Assembly (NCBI RefSeq): GCF_015101885.1
Contig: NZ_CP062941.1
Location: 1,922,001-1,986,000, forward strand
DNA: 64,000 nucleotides
Origin: Massilia litorea
Lineage (GTDB): Bacteria; Pseudomonadota; Gammaproteobacteria; Burkholderiales; Burkholderiaceae_D
Direction: 5' to 3'
The notes under the pieces were generated by a model. That model made no database searches. It was not told the DNA's origin and worked only from the letters and a program-made list of their open reading frames with translations. The position numbers and the translations under genes were made by a program. Positions 54,973-63,980 of the stretch are shown one piece after another (within the stretch, counting starts at the first letter, position 1; every line of letters begins with the position of its first letter).

Positions 54973-55578
54973 ATGCCCCAACCGAATGCCCCGCAAACGC
55001 AGCCCCAGCCGGGCCGCGCGCCGATCCGCCTTCTCGCCCAGGTGCTGACCTGCGTCGCCTTTTCGCTGATCGCATTGTTGATCATCTTTTTTGCACAGGC
55101 GCAGCCCTTGTCCGTCTTCCGTGGCCCGATGGCCGTGGGTGAACAATTGCTGTTCGGCCTCGGCCTGTCGGCGCTGGCGGCGGTGGCTTCCTATGTCAGC
55201 TTCCGCCTGACGGCGACATCCGAGGCGACCGCGAACACGATCAAGGCCTACGGCCGGCTGGACCTGTCGGGCTTCAATCCCGTCTGGATCAGCCTGGCCG
55301 CCGCGATCGGCGAAGAGCTGCTGTTCCGCGCGGCGCTGCAGCCGCTGCTGGGGGTGTGGATCACCTCGGTGATCTTCCTGCTGACGCATACGCCGGTGTA
55401 CCAGTTCCGGCGTTTGAACCGCGCGACGCTGGTGCAGGCGGCGGGGGTGTTCGGGGCCAGCGTGGCGCTCGGCTTCATTTACCAGTACGTCGGACTGCTG
55501 GCCGCGATGATGGTGCACACGGCGCTTGATGTGATCGGGTTGTATGTGGTGCGCAATGCGGTGCGGGGAGCGCGCTGA
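54973..55578 (+). CDS. CPBP-family intramembrane metalloprotease (CAAX-like)
   Basis: 201 residues. Several hydrophobic segments and the family motif: AIGEELLFRAALQPLLG (Glu114, Glu115, Arg118) followed by IFLLTHTPVYQF (His) and a last helix with MMVHTALDVIGLY (HxxxD). CPBP proteins act as membrane proteases, some processing prenylated proteins or bacteriocin-related substrates. No substrate gene is adjacent. The start at 54973 (MPQPNAPQ) is used since upstream sequence resembles the promoter region shared with the antiporter. Confidence 0.86.
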   Translation: MPQPNAPQTQPQPGRAPIRLLAQVLTCVAFSLIALLIIFFAQAQPLSVFRGPMAVGEQLLFGLGLSALAAVASYVSFRLTATSEATANTIKAYGRLDLSGFNPVWISLAAAIGEELLFRAALQPLLGVWITSVIFLLTHTPVYQFRRLNRATLVQAAGVFGASVALGFIYQYVGLLAAMMVHTALDVIGLYVVRNAVRGAR

Positions 55579-55604
55579 GGCGGAGTGGCTGATCACATTG
55601 TGAA

Positions 55605-55627
55605 CGCGTGGGCATGCCCACCCTACG
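55605..55627. repeat. REP-like palindrome 12
   Basis: CGCGTGGGCAT / GCCCACC then CTACG, reverse orientation. Paired with copy 13 across about 30 bases, forming a BIME-like unit between convergent genes. Confidence 0.78.
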
Positions 55628-55656
55628 TCGTGCATCGGCCTGTGACTGCGATGTAG

Positions 55657-55680
55657 CGTAGGGTGGGCATGCCCACGCGT
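55657..55680. repeat. REP-like palindrome 13
   Basis: GTAGG-GTGGGCAT / GCCCAC-GCGT, forward orientation, 25 bases before the end of the VWA gene (minus strand). Confidence 0.78.
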
Positions 55681-55704
55681 GACGCGTGAAAGGCCCGCAG
55701 CCCT

Positions 55705-56877
55705 TTATTTACTCAACAAACGCATCGCCCGCTCCAATCCTTCGAGCGTCACCGGGAACATCCGGTTGTTCATGATCTGGCGAATGACGGCAATCGACTG
55801 CCGGTATTGCCACAGATGTTCCGGCTCCGGATTGAGCCAGGCGAACTTCGGAAAGGCGCGGCAGAAGCGGGCCAGCCATTCGGCGCCGGCCTCCTCGTTG
55901 TTGTATTCGACCGAGCCGCCCGGCGCCAGCACCTCGTAGGGGCTCATGGTCGCGTCGCCGACGAAAATGATGCGGGTGTCGTTCGGGTACTTGCGCAGTA
56001 CGTCCCAGGTGTCGAAGCGCTCGGCGTGGCGGCGGCGGTTGTTCTTCCACAGGTAGTCATACACGCAGTTGTGGAAGTAATAGAACTCCATGTTCTTGAA
56101 TTCGCTCTTCGCCGCCGAGAACAGCTCCTCGGTGCGCTCGATGTGGTCGTCCATGGTGCCGCCCACGTCCAGTAACATCACCACCTTGATCCGGTTCTTG
56201 CGCTCGGGCTGCATGCGGATGTCGAGGTAGCCGGCATTATTCGCCGTGGCGTGCACCGTCGCGTCGAGCGCGAATTCGTCGAGGGCGCCGGTGCGCGCGA
56301 AGCGGCGCAGGCGGCGCAGGGCGACCTTGATGTTGCGGGTGCCGAGTTCACGCTCGTCGTCGTAGTCCTTGTACGAGCGCTGGTCCCACACCTTGACTGC
56401 CGTGCGGTTGCGGCCGGCGCCGCCGATGCGTACCCCTTCCGGATTGGTGCCGCCATGCCCGAACGGCGACGTCCCGCCGGTGCCGATCCACTTGCTGCCG
56501 CCTTCGTGGCGCTCCTTCTGCTCCTTCAGCAGTTCGTTCAGGCGGTCCATCAGCTTGTCGTAGCCGAATTTTTCCAGCGCCGCCTTCTGCTCGGGCGTCA
56601 GCTCGCGCTCCATGCGTTTGATCAGCCAGTCGAGCGGGATCTCGCCTTTACTGGTGTCGAACACGGCCTCGATGCCCTTGAAGTAGCTGCCGAAGGCGCG
56701 GTCGAACTTGTCGAAATGGGCTTCGTCCTTGACCAGCACCAGGCGCGCGAGATAGTAGAACTCGTCGAGGGAAGGGGCGATGACGCTCTTTTCCAGGGCC
56801 TCGAGCAGGGTCAGGAATTCCTTGATCGAGACCGGGACTTTCGCGTTACGCAGCGCGAAGAAAAAATCGATCAGCAT
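55705..56877 (-). CDS. VWA (CoxE-like) protein, partner of a MoxR ATPase
   Basis: 390 residues. An N-terminal helical region (MLIDFFFALRNAKVPVSIKEFLTLLEAL) precedes a Gly-rich middle (GTGGTSPFGHGG) and a C-terminal VWA domain (about 230-370) with MIDAS-like DVGGTMD, IIFVGDATMSPYE (DATMSP) in place of the second element. The first metal motif reads DxGxT instead of DxSxS, a change seen in several CoxE-like members. Pairs of MoxR AAA+ ATPase and CoxE-like VWA proteins remodel or insert metal cofactors into partner enzymes. It is the last gene of the operon. Confidence 0.85.
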   Translation of the reverse strand: MLIDFFFALRNAKVPVSIKEFLTLLEALEKSVIAPSLDEFYYLARLVLVKDEAHFDKFDRAFGSYFKGIEAVFDTSKGEIPLDWLIKRMERELTPEQKAALEKFGYDKLMDRLNELLKEQKERHEGGSKWIGTGGTSPFGHGGTNPEGVRIGGAGRNRTAVKVWDQRSYKDYDDERELGTRNIKVALRRLRRFARTGALDEFALDATVHATANNAGYLDIRMQPERKNRIKVVMLLDVGGTMDDHIERTEELFSAAKSEFKNMEFYYFHNCVYDYLWKNNRRRHAERFDTWDVLRKYPNDTRIIFVGDATMSPYEVLAPGGSVEYNNEEAGAEWLARFCRAFPKFAWLNPEPEHLWQYRQSIAVIRQIMNNRMFPVTLEGLERAMRLLSK

Positions 56878-56880
56878 GGT

Positions 56881-57471
56881 TTATGCGGTGGCGTGCCGCG
56901 TCAGTTGATAGTGCAGGTGCGTCTTGATCTCATGCCATTCGCCGCGCACGATGCTGTACATGACGGTATCGCGCACGGTGCCGTCGCGCCGCGCGCCGTG
57001 GTGGCGGATGACGCCGTCCTTCTTTGCACCCAGCCGTTCGATGGCCTTCTGCGAGGCATAGTTGAAATTATCGGTGCGAAAACCCACCACCGCGCAGCCG
57101 AGGGTGTCGAAGGCATGCGAGAGCAGGAGCAGCTTGCAGCTGGTGTTCACGTGAGTACGCTGGACGCTTTTCGCGTACCAGGTGTAGCCGATCTCGACCC
57201 GGTCGACGGCGGGCAGGATGTCGTGGTAGCTGGTGGTGCCGAGCACGGCGCCGCTCGAGGAATCGACCACGGCGAACGGGATGCGGTCCGCCATTTCCAG
57301 CGCGGTGTGCACATAGGCCTGGGTGCGGTGCGGCTCCGGCACCGAGGTCACGCGCAGGTTCCACAGCTCGCCGTCGGCGGCGGCCAGGCGCAGGCCGTCG
57401 ACGTGTTCGAGGCGCAAGGGCTCCAGGCGCACGCCGTTGAATTCGAGCGCCGTCGGCTCGACGTGGATCAT
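56881..57471 (-). CDS. GNAT-family N-acetyltransferase (RimJ/RimL type)
   Basis: 196 residues. VRLEPLRLEHVDGLRLAAADGELWNLRVTSVPEP begins the RimL-like domain; VEIGYTWYAKSVQRTHVNTSCKLLLLSHAFDTLGCAVVGFRTDNFNYASQKAIERLGAKKDGVIRHH holds the acetyl-CoA-binding region and is typical of the family. It lies between MoxR and VWA genes, starting in an ATGA overlap with the MoxR stop. The acceptor is unknown; its position suggests the three act together or only share a promoter. Confidence 0.86.
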   Translation of the reverse strand: MIHVEPTALEFNGVRLEPLRLEHVDGLRLAAADGELWNLRVTSVPEPHRTQAYVHTALEMADRIPFAVVDSSSGAVLGTTSYHDILPAVDRVEIGYTWYAKSVQRTHVNTSCKLLLLSHAFDTLGCAVVGFRTDNFNYASQKAIERLGAKKDGVIRHHGARRDGTVRDTVMYSIVRGEWHEIKTHLHYQLTRHATA

Positions 57472-58322
57472 CGGTTCATCCTCGACATGGAGAGGAGGCG
57501 TTCGAACAGGTGCACGTCCTGCTCGTTTTTCAGCAGGGCGCCATGCAGCGGCGGGACGACGGTTTTGTTGTCCTTGCTGTGCAGGGCTTCCGCCGGGATG
57601 TCCTCGGCCATCAGGAGTTTGAGCCAGTCGAGGAATTCCGAAGTCGAAGGCTTCTTCTTGATGCCGGGGATGTCGCGCACGTCATAAAAACTCTGCAAGG
57701 CGGCAGCCAGCAGCTCCTGCTTCAGGCGCGGGTAGTGGACCTGCACGATGTCGGCCATCGTTTCCCGGTCCGGGAATTTGATGTAGTGGAAGAAGCAGCG
57801 GCGCAGGAAAGCGTCCGGCAGTTCCTTCTCGTTGTTGGAGGTGATGATCACCAGCGGACGGTGTTTGGCGACGACCATTTCGCGCGTCTCGTAGACGTAG
57901 AACTCCATGCGGTCGAGTTCGCGCAACAGATCGTTCGGGAACTCGATGTCGGCCTTGTCGATCTCGTCGATCAGCAGCACAACCGGTTCCGGGGCGGTAA
58001 ACGCCTGCCACAGCACACCCTTGACGATATAGTTGTGGATGTCGCGCACGCGCTCGTCGCCCAGCTGCGAATCGCGCAGGCGCGAGACGGCGTCGTATTC
58101 GTACAGGCCCTGCTGGGCCTTGGTGGTCGATTTGACGTGCCACTGCAGCAGCGGCATGTCCAATGCGGCCGCCACTTCCTCGGCCAGCATGGTTTTACCG
58201 GTGCCGGGCTCGCCCTTGATGAGCAGAGGACGCTGCAGCGTCAGGGCGGCATTCACGGCCAGCTTCAGGTCGTCGGTGGCGACATAGCTCTCGGTGCCTT
58301 CGAAACGGGGATGGGCTTGCAT
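57468..58322 (-). CDS. MoxR-family AAA+ ATPase
   Basis: 284 residues from MQAHPRFEGTESYVA. Walker A GEPGTGKTMLAEEVA near 37-45, Walker B VVLLIDEIDKAD, sensor 1 IITSNNEKELPDAFLRRCF (with Arg finger in LRR). This MoxR class works as a hexamer with a VWA partner to activate enzymes or insert metals. A longer in-frame upstream extension to 58844 is not supported because the conserved AAA core begins soon after 58322. First gene of a MoxR-GNAT-VWA operon. Confidence 0.92.
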   Translation of the reverse strand: MQAHPRFEGTESYVATDDLKLAVNAALTLQRPLLIKGEPGTGKTMLAEEVAAALDMPLLQWHVKSTTKAQQGLYEYDAVSRLRDSQLGDERVRDIHNYIVKGVLWQAFTAPEPVVLLIDEIDKADIEFPNDLLRELDRMEFYVYETREMVVAKHRPLVIITSNNEKELPDAFLRRCFFHYIKFPDRETMADIVQVHYPRLKQELLAAALQSFYDVRDIPGIKKKPSTSEFLDWLKLLMAEDIPAEALHSKDNKTVVPPLHGALLKNEQDVHLFERLLSMSRMNR

Positions 58323-58409
58323 ACGCGTCAATGGAAAGAGGATAAATTCCGAGTATATGCCAGAATTTCGAGGCTGGTGCAGCTGCCACGGATGGGCGCA
58401 CGACGTTGG

Positions 58410-58438
58410 TAGACTGCAATCTTTTGTTGGGCTAGAAT
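58410..58438 (+). promoter_or_regulatory. Promoter of the tandem cytochrome c genes
   Basis: TAGACT (58410-58415), 17-base spacer and TAGAAT (58433-58438), 64 bases upstream of the cytochrome ATG at 58502. Four of six and five of six matches to sigma-70 hexamers. Confidence 0.42.
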
Positions 58439-58501
58439 CAACAGCTTGGTACTTGTTTTTGCGGTAGCGGTATTCGATTAAAAAATTTTGCGATTCCCAC
58501 C

Positions 58502-58837
58502 ATGAAAAAACTTTTGGCAGTACTCGCGCTGGCAGCTTGCGCCGGCTCGGCTTCGGCGGCGGACGTCGTCGGTAACCCGAAGGCAGCCCCGAACAAGATC
58601 GAAATGTGTATCGGTTGCCACGGCATCCCCGGCTATAAAGCCAGCTTCCCCGAGGTCTACCAGGTGCCGATGATCGGCGGCCAGTCGGCCAAGTACATCG
58701 AATCCGCGCTGCACGCCTACAAGAAGGGCGACCGCAAGCATCCATCGATGCGCGGCATCGCCGCCAGCCTGTCGGACCAGGACATCGCCGACGTCGCCGC
58801 CTATTATTCGCAGCAGAACGCCCAGACCCGCAAGTAA
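58502..58837 (+). CDS. Periplasmic cytochrome c (class I, c5-like)
   Basis: 111 residues. Signal peptide MKKLLAVLALAACAGSASA, a short linker, haem motif CIGCHG preceded by IEM, GGQSAKYIESALHAYKKGDR and a distal Met in PSMRGIAASL. The pattern CIGCHG...GGQ...YI..AL..Y..G.R...M fits the cytochrome c5/c4-like electron carriers that feed terminal oxidases. It and the next gene are a duplicated pair. Confidence 0.9.
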   Translation: MKKLLAVLALAACAGSASAADVVGNPKAAPNKIEMCIGCHGIPGYKASFPEVYQVPMIGGQSAKYIESALHAYKKGDRKHPSMRGIAASLSDQDIADVAAYYSQQNAQTRK

Positions 58838-58849
58838 GGACCACACGCC

Positions 58850-59191
58850 ATGAAAAAACTGATCATCGCGCTGGCCCTCGGCGCCGTCTCCTTCAGTGCC
58901 GCCGCCGCTGACGTCAAGCGCGGCGAAGAGCTGACCAAGAAATACAATTGCGCCTCCTGCCATGGCGCCGACTTCACCAAACCAATCGACCCGAGCTATC
59001 CGAAGCTTGCCGGCCAGCATGCCGACTACATCGCCCACGCCCTGATGGCCTATAAACGCGGCGGCGACCAGGCCAACGGCCGCAGCAACCCGATCATGGC
59101 CGGCTTTGCGAAACCGCTGTCGAACCAGGACATGGCCGACATCGGCGCTTACCTGCACAGCCTGCCGTCGCAGCTGGTGGTGAGCAAGTAA
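58850..59191 (+). CDS. Periplasmic cytochrome c (paralogue of the preceding gene)
   Basis: 113 residues. Signal peptide MKKLIIALALGAVSFSAAA, haem motif CASCHG followed by FTKPIDPSYPKLAGQHADYIAHALMAYKRGG and a distal Met in NPIMAGFAKPL. Similar in outline to the preceding protein but with its own C-terminus (LPSQLVVSK). Starts 12 bases after it and is followed by a strong terminator. Together they may shuttle electrons from bc1 to the caa3 oxidase at the start of the window; this is inference. Confidence 0.9.
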   Translation: MKKLIIALALGAVSFSAAAADVKRGEELTKKYNCASCHGADFTKPIDPSYPKLAGQHADYIAHALMAYKRGGDQANGRSNPIMAGFAKPLSNQDMADIGAYLHSLPSQLVVSK

Positions 59192-59216
59192 GCGGCTAGC
59201 AGGAAGCGTGATGCGA

Positions 59217-59238
59217 AAAGGCGGCCATGGCCGCCTTT
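59217..59238. terminator. Bidirectional terminator between cytochrome c and DUF1841 genes
   Basis: Self-complementary AAAGGCGGCC-AT-GGCCGCCTTT. In the plus direction TTTGTCGTTTT follows; in the minus direction a TTTTCGC run follows. It lies between convergent genes and can end both transcripts. Confidence 0.75.
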
Positions 59239-59247
59239 GTCGTTTTA

Positions 59248-59676
59248 TCAGCGCGTCGCGCGCCTTCTGACGCAATCGATGTACGCCTCGGTATCGGGCG
59301 GCACGCCGTTCCGCTGCGAGGTCCAGATCATCTCGCCCAGGCACTCCATGATGTCGTGGTGGGCATCGTGCTCGCCGATGCGGGCGACCAGCAGGTCGTG
59401 CGCGGCCTTGATGCCGCGCGGCTGGTCGATCGAGACCTGTTCGGCGATCGACAGGTGCATCGACAGGTGCAAGAACGGGTTCGGCTGGCCGCCTTCGACC
59501 GAATAGTCGCGCGCGACGGCCGCGTCGGCGTCCATCAGGGCGTCATGGTATTCGGGGTGCTGGACGATCCAGTCGGCGGCGATGGCGTCCATCGGCGTCA
59601 GGATCTCGCCGGCGCGTTGCTTGCGGAAGGCGTCGCAGAAAAAGCGGCGCACGTCGTGCGAGGACGGTGTAAACAT
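59248..59676 (-). CDS. DUF1841 family protein
   Basis: 142 residues. The family pattern is plain: MFTPSSHDVRRFFCDAFRK, GEILTPMDAIAADWIVQHPEYHDAL, then GQPNPFLHLSMHLSIAEQVSIDQPRGI. Its conserved His residues (HPEYH, HLSMHLSI, and a HDAHHD near the end) suggest metal binding but no function is assigned to the family. Common in beta- and gammaproteobacteria; no conserved neighbour here. Confidence 0.9.
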   Translation of the reverse strand: MFTPSSHDVRRFFCDAFRKQRAGEILTPMDAIAADWIVQHPEYHDALMDADAAVARDYSVEGGQPNPFLHLSMHLSIAEQVSIDQPRGIKAAHDLLVARIGEHDAHHDIMECLGEMIWTSQRNGVPPDTEAYIDCVRRRATR

Positions 59677-59707
59677 GGTGGAAACGGGAAGGCGGTGGGG
59701 AAGGGCG

Positions 59708-61291
59708 TCATTGTAGCGCGCCGCCAGCGCCTGCGCTGACTCGACCCTGTGGCGGTGGCTGCGGTGACTGCGGCCGGGGAAGGCCGGCCGCCGCGTTCAG
59801 GCACCCGAGGCTGGTGCGCTGCTCGGCCAGGGCCGGCAAGGCGGCCTGGTCGCCATGCGCGCTGTGCCACTGCCCCATGGCCTGGACCGTCTGGCAGCTG
59901 CGGTCCCGCGACAGTTTGGCGTCCTTGGCCGCTGCCGCGAGCACCTGCGCTGCGTTCAGCTTTCCGAGATAGAAATCGGTGATCGGCGCGGGCCATTCGT
60001 TGTCGCGGTTGGCCAGGCGCGCGTCGGCCAGTTCGGTTCGTGCCAACTCGGCCTGGCCGCTACGCACGCGTGCCAGATACAGGTCCAGCGCCGCCGCGTG
60101 GTGCGTGGGCAGCTTGTCCAGTCCGGCACGCAGCCGGGTGACGGCTTCGCCGTATTTGCTCTCCAGCAGCAACTTGTGTCCGGTCAGGATGTTGGCTTCG
60201 GCATTCCCTGCGCGCGCCGCCTTTTCCGCCCATTGCGCGGCCAGCGCGGGGTCACGCGGCACCAGCTTGCCTGCCATGTAATAGGTGGCCAGCGCCATCT
60301 GGGCGTCGGCATTGCCGGCCTCGGCCTCGGCCTGGATCCACGGCTCGAGTGTGTGCCGCTGGCCGAAAGGTTCGCCGCCGATATAGGACAGGTAGATCTT
60401 TTCCTGGCTCATCGCGAACAACACGCGGTGCGCACGCAGGAAGTCGGCGCCCAGCAATACCTCGGCCGTGCCTTCGTAGTCGAGGACCCCGACCTCGGCA
60501 TTGTGCACGACTTCGTCGCCGATTTCGAAGCGCTTGAAGGTCGTGCGCCAGCGGGCGACCTTGCGCGTGCCCACGCCGGTGGCCTCGCCCGCCCGCACCA
60601 GCTCCGGGGCGTCGAGTGCGAGGCCCGCGCGCCTGGCCGCGTTCAGGGTCACGAAGGAGGTGCTGGCGCCGCTGTCGATGATCGCGTCCAGTTTCACGCC
60701 GTTGACGACGACCGTGAAATGGGGATTGGCCGCGGCGTGCATGTGTTTGTCGAAGGGCAGGACCACCGCGTTCTGGTCCCAGTAACCGAGGAAATGGTCG
60801 CCGCAGTTCTTTGGCCGGAAGAATTTCAGTTCTTTCGTGGCGAGCGATATTTCCAGGTCCGACTGCAGCAGGAAGGGGGCACCGACCAGCGCCTCGTAGT
60901 GCGGGCGGGTGCCGAACTCCGTCAGCACACGCAGCCAGGTACGGCCGCTCTTTGCCGGACCGATCGAAAACTCGTCGACACGGGTCTGGTAGATCCAGGC
61001 GTTGCCGCCGATGCCGTACGCGCTCTCTCCCGTGTTGCGCAAGGCGAGCTTGCGGCGTTCGGTGGCGGTCCTGGTCAGGAGCGTCTGGAAGGAGCCGGTG
61101 TCGACGATCATCGTCGCTGCCGTACCATTGATGCTGCCCTCGGTCGTGATGTCCAGGCCGATGCCGGCATAGCGCAAGGGCAGGCGCGCCACCTCCACGT
61201 ATTTGCAGCCGGGTTCGGCCGCCGTGGCGAAGGAAGAGAACAATGGAGATGCAAGGAGGACGCTGCACAGCAGGTGGCGATAAGCATTCAT
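59708..61291 (-). CDS. Exported protein with two retropepsin-like domains and Sel1/TPR-like repeats
   Basis: 527 residues. Signal peptide MNAYRHLLCSVLLASPLFSSFATA. Two aspartic-protease-like halves: first MIVDTGSFQTLLTR (Asp64) with a later LVGAPFLLQSDLEI; second AIIDSGASTSFVTLN (Asp206) with VLLGADFLRAHRVLF. Each has the D[TS]G and following hydrophobic-GxxF elements of retropepsins. The C-terminal third (about 310-480) has Sel1/TPR-like repeats (AQMALATYYMAGKLVPRDPALAAQWAEKAARAG). A fused two-domain layout would make a single-chain pepsin-like dimer active without dimerising, if active. Substrate unknown. Confidence 0.83.
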   Translation of the reverse strand: MNAYRHLLCSVLLASPLFSSFATAAEPGCKYVEVARLPLRYAGIGLDITTEGSINGTAATMIVDTGSFQTLLTRTATERRKLALRNTGESAYGIGGNAWIYQTRVDEFSIGPAKSGRTWLRVLTEFGTRPHYEALVGAPFLLQSDLEISLATKELKFFRPKNCGDHFLGYWDQNAVVLPFDKHMHAAANPHFTVVVNGVKLDAIIDSGASTSFVTLNAARRAGLALDAPELVRAGEATGVGTRKVARWRTTFKRFEIGDEVVHNAEVGVLDYEGTAEVLLGADFLRAHRVLFAMSQEKIYLSYIGGEPFGQRHTLEPWIQAEAEAGNADAQMALATYYMAGKLVPRDPALAAQWAEKAARAGNAEANILTGHKLLLESKYGEAVTRLRAGLDKLPTHHAAALDLYLARVRSGQAELARTELADARLANRDNEWPAPITDFYLGKLNAAQVLAAAAKDAKLSRDRSCQTVQAMGQWHSAHGDQAALPALAEQRTSLGCLNAAAGLPRPQSPQPPPQGRVSAGAGGALQ

Positions 61292-61351
61292 GCAACTAAT
61301 TCTAAACGGAAACTTTCCTGTTTAGTAACTTTTTGCCATGAACGCCGCGCG

Positions 61352-61390
61352 AAAAAAAAGCAAGCGACACCGTCTGCACGGTGTGCCTGC
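61352..61390 (-). terminator. Rho-independent terminator after rppH
   Basis: On the minus strand a 7-base stem (ACACCGT / ACGGTGT, with imperfect outer extension) is followed a few bases on by eight T (61359-61352). It lies 40 bases after the rppH stop. Confidence 0.65.
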
Positions 61391-61424
61391 TTTTCATGGC
61401 CTCGCGGCCGATGTGACGGACGCC

Positions 61425-62045
61425 TTACTTGTCCGGCGCCAGCATCAGTTGTTGCGTTTCGGCCCCGGCCTCGTGCAGCTTGGCCGGGGGTTTCCCGGCG
61501 CTGCTTCCCTGCCCACGCGGCTGGCGCAGGTAGCGCGCGCTGTGGCGCCGCTCGCCGTGCCCGCTGCCCGGCGGACTGGTGAGGAAACGCGACAGCTCCT
61601 GCAATGCGCGCTGGTAGACGTCGCGCTTGAACTCGATGACCACGTCCAGCGGCACCCAGTAATCGTGCCAGCGCCAGGCGTCGAACTCCGGATGGTCGGT
61701 CAGGCGCAGGTTGACGTCGTTGTCGCGCGCAACCATGCGCAACAGGAACCAGATCTGCTTCTGGCCGCGGTAATGGCCGCGAATTTCCCGCTTGATGAAA
61801 TGGTCGGGCACCTCATAGCGCAGCCAGTCGCGGGTGCGGCCCACGATCTTGACATGCTCCTGGCGCAAACCGATTTCCTCCTCGAGCTCGCGGTACATCG
61901 CCTGTTCCGGCGTCTCGCCGTATTTGATACCCCCTTGCGGAAACTGCCATGAGTGCTCGCGCACCCGCTTGCCCCACCACACCTCGTTGTTGGCGTTAAG
62001 CAGGATGATGCCGACGTTGGGGCGGAACCCTTCCCGATCGAGCAT
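61425..62045 (-). CDS. rppH: RNA 5'-pyrophosphohydrolase (Nudix)
   Basis: 206 residues. Nudix box [23 protein letters not shown] near 38-60 after REHSWQFPQ, then [23 protein letters not shown] and [12 protein letters not shown] are RppH-specific. It removes pyrophosphate from mRNA 5' ends, starting decay. The catalytic domain ends about residue 150; the remaining basic, Gly/Ser-rich tail ([22 protein letters not shown]) is longer than in E. coli RppH. It is divergent from proS, a common arrangement in betaproteobacteria. Confidence 0.94.
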   Translation of the reverse strand: MLDREGFRPNVGIILLNANNEVWWGKRVREHSWQFPQGGIKYGETPEQAMYRELEEEIGLRQEHVKIVGRTRDWLRYEVPDHFIKREIRGHYRGQKQIWFLLRMVARDNDVNLRLTDHPEFDAWRWHDYWVPLDVVIEFKRDVYQRALQELSRFLTSPPGSGHGERRHSARYLRQPRGQGSSAGKPPAKLHEAGAETQQLMLAPDK

Positions 62046-62249
62046 AAAACACCTCGAAACTTTCTGCCAGCCTTTGTGTCTCTTACATTTTTACCTACAA
62101 ATCCACACGTCAGCTTCCCTCGTGCACGACGAAAACGGCGGACGCTGCGTGTTCCGGACCCATTTGTACAAAGATTGGACGCATCAGCCAGCTAATCCTT
62201 TAAAATTAGGTCGATTATAACTCTCTCTTTTTAAAAAGAATTCATCGAT

Positions 62250-63980
62250 ATGCGCGCCTCACGATTTTTTATTTCTACGCTTAAAGAAGCGCCATCCGAC
62301 GCCGAGATCGTCAGCCACCAGCTCATGATGCGCGCCGGCATGATCAAGCGCCTGGGTTCGGGCATCTATACGTACATGCCGACCGGCCTGCGCGTGATCC
62401 GCAAGGTCGAGGCCATCATCCGTGAAGAAATGAACAAGTCAGGCGCCCTCGAACTCCTGATGCCGCTGGTGCAGCCAGCCGAGCTGTGGCAGGAAACCGG
62501 CCGCTGGGACAAGATGGGTCCTGAACTCATGCGCGTCAAGGACCGCCACGGCCGCGAGTACGCCATCCAGCCGACCTCGGAAGAAGTCATCACCGACGTC
62601 GTGCGCAGCGAAATCAAATCCTATCGCCAGCTGCCGCTGAATTTTTATCACATCCAGACCAAGTTCCGCGACGAGCGCCGTCCGCGCTTCGGCCTGATGC
62701 GCGGCCGCGAATTCACGATGAAGGACGCGTATTCGTTCGACCGCGACGTCGAGGGCATGCAGAAGTCCTACGGGATCATGTTCGATGCCTATGTCCGCAT
62801 TTTTAACCGTTTTGGTTTGAAATTCCGCGCGGTGGCGGCGGATAACGGGGCGATTGGCGGCACCGGCTCGCACGAATTCCACGTCATCGCCTCGACCGGC
62901 GAAGACGCGCTGGTCTACTGCCCGGACTCGGATTTCGCGGCCAACATGGAAGCGGCCGAGGCGCTGGCCATCGGCGAGCGCGGCGCGGCCTCCGAACAAA
63001 TGACCAAGGTGCCGACGCCAGGTAAAACCAAGTGCGAAAGCGTGGCCGAGCTGCTGAACCTGCCGCTGTCGCGCACCGTCAAGACCATTGCGCTGACGGT
63101 CGAAAAGGAAGAAGAGGGCAAGGTTTCCAAACAATACTTCATGCTGCTGCTGCGCGGCGACCATGAACTGAACGAGGTAAAAGTCGGCAAGGTCGCGGGC
63201 CTGGCGAACCACCGCTTCTCGACCGAAGCGGAAATCCAGGAAGTCTACGGCACCGCGCCGGGCTACCTGGGTCCAGTCTCGCCAAAAATGCCGGTGACCA
63301 TCGTTGCCGACCGCACGGTCGCCAACATGAGCGACTTCGTCTGCGGTGCCAACGAGCTTGATTACCACCTGACGGGTGTGAACTGGGGCCGCGACCTGCC
63401 GGAACCGATCGTTGCCGACCTGCGCAACGTGGTCGAGGGCGACGCTTCGCCGGACGGTAAAGGTGTGCTCGCCATCGAGCGCGGCATCGAAGTGGGCCAC
63501 GTGTTCCAGCTCGGCACGGCGTACTCCGAAAAGATGGGCGCAACTTACCTCGACGAAAACGGCAAGCCGGCCCCGCTGCAGATGGGCTGCTACGGCATCG
63601 GCGTGACGCGCATCCTGGGCGCGGCGATCGAGCAGAATTTCGATGACAAGGGCATCGTCTGGCCGGACGCGCTGGCGCCGTTCCAGCTCGTGCTGTGCCC
63701 GATGGGCATGGACCGCAGCGAGATGGTCAAGGCGCAGGTCGAGCAGCTGTACGCCGACCTGCAAGCTGCCGGCGTGGACGTGATCGTCGACGACCGCGGC
63801 CTGCGTCCGGGCGCGATGTTCGCCGACTGGGAACTGATCGGCGTGCCGCACCGCGTCGTCATCGGCGAGCGCGGACTGAAGGAAGGCAACCTGGAATACC
63901 AGGGCCGCCGCGACACCGAGGCAACCGCCGTGCCGGTGGCGGAGATGGTCGCCTTCATCAAGGGCAAGCTGGGCCAGTGA
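62250..63980 (+). CDS. proS: Prolyl-tRNA synthetase (bacterial type, with editing domain)
   Basis: 576 residues, complete. Class II motifs: motif 1 [17 protein letters not shown], motif 2 [25 protein letters not shown], motif 3 [14 protein letters not shown]; the inserted YbaK-like editing domain (about 225-400) contains [15 protein letters not shown] and [17 protein letters not shown]. It charges tRNA-Pro and clears Ala-tRNA-Pro. Final 20 bases of the window hold nothing recognised. The gap before it (62046-62249) is AT-rich promoter space for proS and rppH. Confidence 0.97.
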   Translation: MRASRFFISTLKEAPSDAEIVSHQLMMRAGMIKRLGSGIYTYMPTGLRVIRKVEAIIREEMNKSGALELLMPLVQPAELWQETGRWDKMGPELMRVKDRHGREYAIQPTSEEVITDVVRSEIKSYRQLPLNFYHIQTKFRDERRPRFGLMRGREFTMKDAYSFDRDVEGMQKSYGIMFDAYVRIFNRFGLKFRAVAADNGAIGGTGSHEFHVIASTGEDALVYCPDSDFAANMEAAEALAIGERGAASEQMTKVPTPGKTKCESVAELLNLPLSRTVKTIALTVEKEEEGKVSKQYFMLLLRGDHELNEVKVGKVAGLANHRFSTEAEIQEVYGTAPGYLGPVSPKMPVTIVADRTVANMSDFVCGANELDYHLTGVNWGRDLPEPIVADLRNVVEGDASPDGKGVLAIERGIEVGHVFQLGTAYSEKMGATYLDENGKPAPLQMGCYGIGVTRILGAAIEQNFDDKGIVWPDALAPFQLVLCPMGMDRSEMVKAQVEQLYADLQAAGVDVIVDDRGLRPGAMFADWELIGVPHRVVIGERGLKEGNLEYQGRRDTEATAVPVAEMVAFIKGKLGQ

